Positions 59,035 through 64,000 of a DNA stretch of 64,000 nt are shown here, one piece after another. The position numbers and the translations under genes were made by a program. Positions within the stretch are counted from its first letter, which is position 1; the number at the start of each line of letters is the position of its first letter. The stretch is from Pseudomonadota bacterium (GTDB lineage: Bacteria > Pseudomonadota > Gammaproteobacteria > Steroidobacterales > Steroidobacteraceae), in assembly GCA_021826035.1 (NCBI GenBank), contig JAKBBE010000001.1, positions 148,484-212,483 of the forward strand. The letters run 5' to 3'. A model generated the notes under the pieces. It saw only the letters and a list, made by a program, of their open reading frames with translations, was not told the origin of the DNA and ran no database searches.

Positions 59035-59176
59035 CCGACTGAACGACATCGATCCGCATGCCCATCTGCACTATGTGCTCGAGCGCGTCGCTGCGCACAC
59101 CATCCACCGCATCGATGAGCTCCTGCCGTGGTGCGTGTCTCATCGACTCACCCAGCCGCTGACACAAGCCGCATGA
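59035..59176 (+). pseudogene. IS66 transposase (TnpC) remnant, right piece
   Basis: Continues the left piece: after TG|C the frame encodes RLNDIDPHAHLHYVLERVAA, then HTIHRIDELLPWCVSHRL and a stop at 59174-59176. This is the C-terminal helical end of IS66 TnpC. With the left piece only about 75 residues of a protein near 500 remain, so the IS was already truncated on its left side. Confidence 0.85.
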
Positions 59177-59472
59177 GCAAAACCACCCATGCAGCTCTGG
59201 CGCACATCGAAGTCCTGATCGACGCCGGCGGCCAGATCATGCCCGGCGCCGTACAGCCCATCGTCGGGGCGGCCGTCGCGCATGACGGAAAGAAAACCCT
59301 CGTGATGCTCAAGCGCCGGTCCGCCGAGCCTGTCTCCATCCTGCTCGAGCGCCTGAACGCAGCTATCGAAACCGCGCTGCGCACCGGCACGCGCGTCGAT
59401 GAGATCAATACACCGAGCTCCGACGTGCGCTACAGCTACAAGTGGCGCTTCGTCAATGTGGCCTCTGCGTGA
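59173..59472 (+). CDS. Small unknown protein coupled to IS66 tnpC
   Basis: A 99-residue soluble protein beginning MSKTTHAALAHIEVLIDAGG. Its ATG overlaps the tnpC stop (ATGA), so it was translated with the transposase and is probably an IS66-borne accessory gene. I recognise no domain. The sequence has an alpha/beta feel (VGAAVAHDGKKTLVMLKRR, a helix of LLERLNAAIETAL, and a final aromatic strand YSYKWRFVNVA). With tnpC destroyed, its expression is doubtful. Confidence 0.6.
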   Translation: MSKTTHAALAHIEVLIDAGGQIMPGAVQPIVGAAVAHDGKKTLVMLKRRSAEPVSILLERLNAAIETALRTGTRVDEINTPSSDVRYSYKWRFVNVASA

Positions 59473-59512
59473 GGCTTACGGTGTCACCGCCGATGGTAAT
59501 GTGACCCACTGC

Positions 59513-59680
59513 GTCGGGGTAAAAGTGGACCATCTGAGTCAAGATGGCGGAATTCGGAAGATCCGCAAGCAGCGGCCCGCTACGGGCCGCGTGAACCGCG
59601 TTCAGCGAAGCTCGGGCCGTACATCGTGCTGCTCGGGCCCTCAGGCGTCGGCAAAACTCACATCGCCAGCGCCCTGGCGA
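59513..59680 (+). mobile_element. IS21-family remnant with istB fragment
   Basis: GGGTAAAAGTGGACCAT near 59518 resembles ends of IS21-family elements, and from 59614 one frame reads GPYIVLLGPSGVGKTHIASA, the Walker A region of the IstB helper ATPase. Nothing before or after continues either IstB or IstA. The fragment abuts a truncated DUF2779 gene, which suggests deletion or imprecise insertion at about 59675. Confidence 0.6.
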
Positions 59681-59897
59681 AGGCGGCATCGTATCCCTCC
59701 GTCAGCACATCCAGGACGGTTCCGCTGCCGTCCGGGTCATAGAGCCGCCGCGCCACTTCGCCCAGTCCGTGTCCTACCTGGATGCGAGACTGCGCGGACT
59801 TCGATTTCTGGCAGAGGTCAGGCCGGTGCACGTTCAGCCAGAGTCGCTTGGGACACTGCCGAAACGCCATCAGCTTCGATTTGGATAGGAGGGGCAT
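59664..59897 (-). pseudogene. DUF2779-type protein, N-terminal fragment
   Basis: From an ATG at 59897 with CCGGAGG upstream, the frame encodes MPLLSKSKLMAFRQCPKRLW and GHGLGEVARRLYDPDG, a pattern I associate with the start of DUF2779 proteins (RecB-like nuclease-related, often next to WYL regulators). Only about 75 residues remain of a protein usually several hundred long; it is cut where the istB scrap begins. Confidence 0.6.
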
Positions 59898-60440
59898 CTC
59901 GGTCCTCCGGGCTCGATCACGATAGCGAGTGGCGGTTCGGGTGAGCGTCGCCTTCATCCGATCCCGCAGCCCTTTAGGGGCCTTCACCTGCGCAGCGTCC
60001 CCAAATGCCCGCAATCACCATTCGACTTGCTGAGTATCCTGAACTGATGCGGTGACCGGGGCCTCACCCTCGTTGAGGTTCTTTATGGTTTGGTCACTGC
60101 TGAGCGGCGTTTCGGCGAGATGCGCTGAAGCGCCTCGGTCGAGAATTACCTTGAGTTTAATAGTCTTGCCGGTGACGTCCCCATTGAGATACTGAAATGC
60201 TCCGCGGGCAATGTATTGATCGAGACCAAAGGCCCGGGGGCGCGTTGCGTCTTTCTCGAGTAGCTTTGCGTCTCGGATCCGATGAATCGGGATCTGGCGG
60301 ACATCCTCATAGTCCCGGAACGTGCAGACCAGGTAGACCAGGTTGCCGCGCACCACGAGACCGAGGGGATTGATCTCGCTCTCGCACCGTTCCGTCGCGC
60401 GGGCATTTCGATGACCCGGAGCGCTCATCACGCCGTGAGT
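59898..60440 (-). pseudogene. WYL-domain regulator, truncated with an internal stop
   Basis: The frame encodes EINPLGLVVRGNLVYLVCTF, DYEDVRQIPIHRIRDAKLLE and KLKVILDRGASAHLAETPLS, the middle and end of a WYL ligand domain. The N-terminal helix-turn-helix is absent. At 60015-60017 a TGA follows VEW where relatives have a second Trp; the same frame then continues LRAFGDAAQVKAPKGLRDRM, the expected C-terminus. A TGG to TGA change explains this. WYL regulators commonly control defence or DNA-repair genes; here it precedes the DUF2779 fragment. Confidence 0.7.
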
Positions 60441-60500
60441 CGACTGCAAAAAACGAATTCACGGGAACGTCTCGTCTGCCGACGGGTCCTGCCGATCAGG

Positions 60501-60992
60501 TCATAATCCGAGAAGGTACACCGGCGCCATGGCGACGACGGCCAGTGCAACCTGAATGATGAGAACGCCGCTCGTCAACCGCGGCCTTTGCGGCAACCAC
60601 TTGACCGCGAACCAGGCGATCCCGATCGCCTGGCAGACCATCAGCAACTGCCAGGTGTGAGCCACGGTGCCTTCATCGGCGTGCGGCGGCGGGAGTCCGA
60701 ATCTGGCGAGAGCAACGAGGGTCACGCTGAGCGCTGCGACGGACAACGCCATCGGTACCAAGGCACTCGGGTGCTTAGAGAGCGCGAGGATGGAGTCGGG
60801 ATATTCATTCATAACGAGCCCTCCATTGGGTGGTGGAGAACCGTGTTCGCGGAAGGCCGAGCGCAGGACGTCAAAGATCGCGCCCACACCGCCGGGACCT
60901 GCGCGCAGGAAGTCCGCGAACTCCTCGCCATAGCGCTCGCGCCAGGCGGGTGGATAGGCGCGCAACAGCCAGCGGGCGCAGGTGCGGTTCAT
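60501..60992 (-). CDS. Small membrane protein coupled to a PadR regulator
   Basis: A 163-residue protein. The N-terminus RWLLRAYPPAWRERYGEEFADFL is a motif seen at the start of many permease-like proteins encoded beside PadR regulators. Three hydrophobic segments follow (about 80-97, 113-130, 142-162). Function is unknown. Its start overlaps the padR stop (ATGA), so regulator and membrane protein are co-translated, and the pair probably responds to a membrane-active signal. Confidence 0.7.
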   Translation of the reverse strand: MNRTCARWLLRAYPPAWRERYGEEFADFLRAGPGGVGAIFDVLRSAFREHGSPPPNGGLVMNEYPDSILALSKHPSALVPMALSVAALSVTLVALARFGLPPPHADEGTVAHTWQLLMVCQAIGIAWFAVKWLPQRPRLTSGVLIIQVALAVVAMAPVYLLGL

Positions 60993-61330
60993 ACAAACTT
61001 CAGTCTTCTTGTGCCGGCATTGACGAATTGCTGCAGCGTCGAAAGCTGCGCGCGCAACATACGCGCGCCGGCTGCGGTGATCTGATACGGGCGGCGCCGC
61101 TCCTCTGGCGGCAGAGGTTCGATCAGGCCGCGGGCTTCGAGACGGGAAATGGCCCCGTACAGCGTGCCTGGTCCCAGCCGGGCTCCACAGAGACCCGCGA
61201 TGTCTTCGATCATCGCATGACCATGCTTGGGGCCCCCTGCCAGACTCGCCAATACCAATAGCGGGGGATCGGAGTAATGGCCCAACGCGGCGTGATCCGC
61301 AGGCGGTACTACGTGTCGCGTACTACGCAT
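60989..61330 (-). CDS. PadR-family transcriptional regulator
   Basis: A 113-residue winged-helix protein: LLVLASLAGGPKHGHAMIEDI, GPGTLYGAISRLEARGLIE and RRPYQITAAGARMLRAQLSTL are the PadR DNA-binding core. PadR proteins are mostly repressors of transport or stress genes. The ATG at 61330 lies in a perfect inverted repeat, a likely autoregulatory site, and no ribosome site is visible, so a leaderless or very short-leader transcript is possible. Confidence 0.9.
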   Translation of the reverse strand: MRSTRHVVPPADHAALGHYSDPPLLVLASLAGGPKHGHAMIEDIAGLCGARLGPGTLYGAISRLEARGLIEPLPPEERRRPYQITAAGARMLRAQLSTLQQFVNAGTRRLKFV

Positions 61331-61338
61331 GGCGTAGT
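61322..61338. promoter_or_regulatory. Inverted repeat over the padR start codon
   Basis: ACTACGC-ATG-GCGTAGT is a perfect 17-bp inverted repeat that includes the start codon. A further TACTACG-like copy (GTACTACGTG) lies just inside the gene near 61305. A PadR operator for autorepression fits. Confidence 0.6.
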
Positions 61339-61734
61339 TATAGAGACATCCCTCGGGGAATGCAAGCGGCCGATCGCCGTTCTGCCGAGAGTCCTTCGCA
61401 GCGTGTAGCCACCTTGTGGCGTGCCGGACCACGGCCCATAACGCCGCCTAGTCGCAGCTTCCGCTCCATCGGCCGTGGTGCGAAAGTGCGGCACGACGTG
61501 CCGCGATCATCACGGTGACCGGCAGGCGTTGCATGGCGACTCTTTAAGATTCCGCCATTGAATCAAACAATAACGAGGCGCAGTCGACTCGCCTGTTTCC
61601 CAATAGGGTTCCATTCGCGCCTACCCACCGTCAGACCGAACTCAGCTCTCGGCCGCCGCAGTCAAGTCGATTGAGGGGCGCTCCTCGTCTGCAGCGTCTC
61701 TCGATCCCACACGACGCCCTGGCCTTTTCGAAAA
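61339..61734. other. Intergenic region without a recognised gene
   Basis: About 400 bases between padR and the small gene at 61735, mixed in GC content with an AT-richer patch near 61545-61620. No frame shows conserved motifs and no tRNA or clear RNA structure was seen. It probably contains the padR promoter. Confidence 0.4.
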
Positions 61735-61977
61735 CTACCGCCGTGCTCCAAGGCGAGACAGCATCTCTGAGAGTTCCTCAGGGCTGATGTAGAAATGCTC
61801 GCAGACCCGCCCCCAGAGCATCACAGTCGGCACGTTGCGGTCGCCGCGTTCGACTTGTGCTTCATGCAGCACGTGTAACACGACGCGTTCGCGACGGGTC
61901 AATCCATCTCGAACGTCGGGCAAGTACGCTTTGGCGGGGCGCGTCTCATCGCTGTCATCCGCGGGATGCTTGTTCAT
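61735..61977 (-). CDS. Small unknown protein, possible helix-turn-helix
   Basis: An 80-residue charged protein: GLTRRERVVLHVLHEAQVERGD followed by NVPTVMLWGRVCEHFYISPEELSEMLSRLG. Predominantly helical with a pattern that could form a helix-turn-helix, but no family is recognised with confidence. It stands alone in the accessory region and lacks a clear ribosome site. Confidence 0.5.
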   Translation of the reverse strand: MNKHPADDSDETRPAKAYLPDVRDGLTRRERVVLHVLHEAQVERGDRNVPTVMLWGRVCEHFYISPEELSEMLSRLGARR

Positions 61978-62090
61978 CTGGGATTCTTAATTTTATCAGC
62001 GGCGCAATCACCGATTCTGATCAGCGAGACCCGCCATCGCATCAAATTCGACAATTCAATTAGACCATCAGAATCTGTCAGGCAGGCGAC

Positions 62091-62291
62091 GCGAGCATAC
62101 CGGATCTGAGAGTCGCAAGCGCGAGACCGACGCTGATTCTGCTCTATGGATGGACTTCATATGGCGCGTGCTGGATGCTGGTGGTTTGCGCACTCACGCC
62201 TGAATTCGACGTCTCGACGGCGGGTGTGCCCGGTTACGGCCGAACCAGCACGCCGCTCAGCAGATTATCGATACGATGGCGGTGCGGGTGA
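62091..62291 (+). pseudogene. Alpha/beta-hydrolase remnant
   Basis: One frame without a start reads RPTLILLYGWTSYGACWMLV and TPEFDVSTAGVPGYGRTSTP, the N-terminal strand-turn (usually HGW) and the GYGRS-type strand of alpha/beta hydrolases, then stops at 62289-62291. A second frame just after (RVMSRFAPNAHVEV) may be a distal scrap. The nucleophile region is missing, so this is a decayed gene. Confidence 0.55.
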
Positions 62292-62467
62292 TGTCGCGGT
62301 TCGCGCCGAACGCTCACGTCGAAGTCTCCCATTCTGATGGGGTACTCTATCGGCGGTTCACCACGGTAGCCGTGGCTCAGTGCTCCGATGAACTGCCCGA
62401 GGGGCGTTGGCCGATGTGAACCAGAGGGATCGGTACTGCGTCGGACCTGTGCGCGCTCAGCGGACCG
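62292..62467. other. Short gap with no supported gene
   Basis: Sequence between the hydrolase remnant and the stop of the SLOG-like gene. Possible hydrolase debris; nothing else is seen. Confidence 0.3.
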
Positions 62468-64000
62468 TCAGCCCCGACCGGGTTCGTGTTCCCGGTGGTA
62501 GCGATGAATCGTCCAGAGGTAACTCTCCATCAGGGAGTCCTTGCCCAATCGGGCCAGGACGTGACGACGGCGCACGGCCGAGGAAGTCTGGACCAGGCGG
62601 GCGCGAGCGCGTGCGAAATGATCGAGTTGATTGCGGTATTGCCAGAGAAGTTCTCGCACCGCCATCTTGTTCTGGTGTAATTCCCATACGCCCAGCACCA
62701 GAGCCGGCAGCCCCAGCACAAACGTCAGCACGTTTCGGAGCGGAACGTCGAGTCTGAGGCCCAGTGGCGCCTGACCGCGGCCGAGCACGATCAGGCAGGC
62801 GATGGCCACGAGGATGACCCCGAACAGGCCCCGCTTCAGTAGGCGGGTCCGACGCCCACTGCGTTCCAGCCGGGAAATTTTGCCCGCGAAATAGCGGCAC
62901 TGACTTTCGATCCAAGCGTTCTCGACGCTGTCGAGATGCGGCTCATGCGACACCTCCCGTGCCCCACCCGCCGGGCGACCGAGTCCGGTGATCACGTGCG
63001 CGATCCAATTGAATCCGTGGAAGCGATTGATTCCGGACAGGGAGATCACTTCATCGGCGTCGACCAGATGATCTGCTCCGGCGACGGACAGATAGAATTT
63101 CGCGCGCAGCGTCTCGGCCAGCGCGCGGTACATCAGGTGTTTGCTGAACCAGTGGCGCCCGTCGAGAAGGAGATATAACCCGAAGCCCGAGAGCAGCACG
63201 AGCAGGTAGGCAAAGAGCAGTATGCGGCTCTCGATGAACTTGTCGTACGCCAGGTAGGCAAATCCCATCAGGAACGTGGTGGCCGTGAAGAACACGAAAA
63301 GGCGGTCGGAGCGCACCTGGAAGTGCAACGCCAGGGCATCTGCCTTGCCGTACTGCGCATCGATACGCGCGAGCCACGGGCGGGCATCGGCTGGCAACGG
63401 AACGTCACCCGACAGTGAATTCATCAATGAGTCCGCCGCCGCCCGTGTCCGTCCGTCATTCGCGAGCCGACGGTACTCGCAATTGTAGGTGTCGAGCTCG
63501 CCGAGCTGCTCATGCAGTGAGCGCGGCATTGCGGTCCAGCGTTGCAGGACGTTGTCACCCAGACCGGACAGGTAGCAGGGCGCGGCGGGCTCGCCTACGG
63601 CGCCGGTGCCGCGGCGCGCCGTCGGGATCCAATACACCAGCCGCGAATCCGGATCCTGCTCCGCGGAGGCGTCGCTGAAGAGCATCGGGCTGTCCTCAGC
63701 GCTGCGATCGGAGCGCAGGCCAAGGTAGCGCAACACGGTATCGGCGGTACCGCCGGGCCGGGTCGAGGATTCCCCGTCCCAGAGCGCCAGGAGCAGATGA
63801 CAGCTGCCGGCCAATTCGCGCGTGAGGTTCAGGTAGTGCGCGTTCCTGTGCTCGGCCTCGGTGCGACCGCTGACCGGATCATGCGTCAGTGGCAGTTCCG
63901 TGCAGTGCACCTTCGGGTGGGCGAGCAGCGTCTGGAGATCACGCAGCGCGGCAGCCTCGAAATCCGCGGCGTACTGCGCCAAGGGCAACGGCAGCATTGC
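62468..64000 (-). CDS. SLOG/TIR-like domain fused to four membrane helices (partial, 5' end outside window)
   Basis: At least 509 residues are read on the reverse strand to a stop at 62468; the ATG at 63997 may be internal. The N-terminal part has PLPLAQYAADFEAAALRDLQ and CHLLLALWDGESSTRPGGTADTVLRY, a pattern of SLOG (LOG/DprA-like) or TIR-like nucleotide-binding domains, whose members often read DxLIAxWDG...GGTAD. Then come two paired membrane segments (about 232-275 and 395-445) around a soluble region with AETLRAKFYLSVAG. Such SLOG-plus-membrane proteins are proposed nucleotide-sensing effectors in bacterial immunity. Partner genes may lie outside the window. Confidence 0.65.
   Translation of the reverse strand, partial: AMLPLPLAQYAADFEAAALRDLQTLLAHPKVHCTELPLTHDPVSGRTEAEHRNAHYLNLTRELAGSCHLLLALWDGESSTRPGGTADTVLRYLGLRSDRSAEDSPMLFSDASAEQDPDSRLVYWIPTARRGTGAVGEPAAPCYLSGLGDNVLQRWTAMPRSLHEQLGELDTYNCEYRRLANDGRTRAAADSLMNSLSGDVPLPADARPWLARIDAQYGKADALALHFQVRSDRLFVFFTATTFLMGFAYLAYDKFIESRILLFAYLLVLLSGFGLYLLLDGRHWFSKHLMYRALAETLRAKFYLSVAGADHLVDADEVISLSGINRFHGFNWIAHVITGLGRPAGGAREVSHEPHLDSVENAWIESQCRYFAGKISRLERSGRRTRLLKRGLFGVILVAIACLIVLGRGQAPLGLRLDVPLRNVLTFVLGLPALVLGVWELHQNKMAVRELLWQYRNQLDHFARARARLVQTSSAVRRRHVLARLGKDSLMESYLWTIHRYHREHEPGRG

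Noticed and set aside
51990..59180. CRISPR array or direct-repeat cluster in the repeat-rich region
   Set aside because: The repeats are terminal inverted repeats and palindromes of two elements; there are no regularly spaced direct repeats.
59513..59680. Functional IS21 element
   Set aside because: Only a possible end sequence and about 20 codons around the IstB Walker A motif are present; istA and most of istB are missing.

Overview
The window is high-GC DNA carrying a long run of housekeeping genes in orders typical of Gammaproteobacteria: glyQ-glyS, glnA with ntrB-ntrC, yibN-grxC-secB-gpsA next to envC, tesA divergent from ybbA-ybbP, tatABC, and rsmG-parA-parB-atpIBEFHAGDC-glmU-glmS. GC richness, a class 1B-type PyrD, leucine dehydrogenase and a GH144-like glycoamylase suggest a high-GC lineage (Nevskiales, Steroidobacter or Xanthomonadales neighbourhood) rather than an enteric. 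That placement is an inference; no rRNA or tRNA gene was seen.

Positions 1-17814 hold glycyl-tRNA synthetase (glyS runs off the left edge), a nitrogen module (glnA behind two NtrC boxes and a sigma-54 promoter, then ntrB-ntrC), pyrD, small membrane and stress genes, the gpsA-secB-grxC-rhodanese operon divergent from envC-dedA, a GMC oxidoreductase and a membrane-anchored glycoamylase. Positions 18132-36051 hold hemD, a YbbA/YbbP exporter divergent from tesA, two major-facilitator transporters, the Tat translocon, dtd, a di-haem cytochrome c, a Do-family protease, a metallo-beta-lactamase-fold hydrolase, an S9-peptidase-like protein that has lost its catalytic Ser and His, and a two-component system. 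Positions 36146-51974 hold rsmG, an lrp-like regulator divergent from leucine dehydrogenase, parAB, the complete F1Fo ATP synthase operon, glmU, a CHAD protein and glmS.

Immediately after glmS the window becomes accessory (about 51990-62460). A remnant of an IS66 transposase gene is split by a 6.95-kb element carrying three tyrosine recombinases (a recombinase-in-trio, RIT, element). The middle recombinase gene of that element is in turn split by a second, complete RIT element of 3.5 kb. Both insertions can be undone on paper: the flanking coding pieces rejoin in frame. Each element has terminal inverted repeats plus a perfect palindrome (30 or 34 bp) at one end only. Beyond this lie an IS21-like istB scrap, broken DUF2779 and WYL-regulator genes, a PadR/membrane-protein pair, a small unknown gene, an alpha/beta-hydrolase remnant and, at the right edge, a partial gene for a SLOG/TIR-like domain fused to four membrane helices, a layout that recalls defence effectors.

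The most unusual structure is the nested RIT-in-RIT-in-IS66 locus with its one-sided palindromes.
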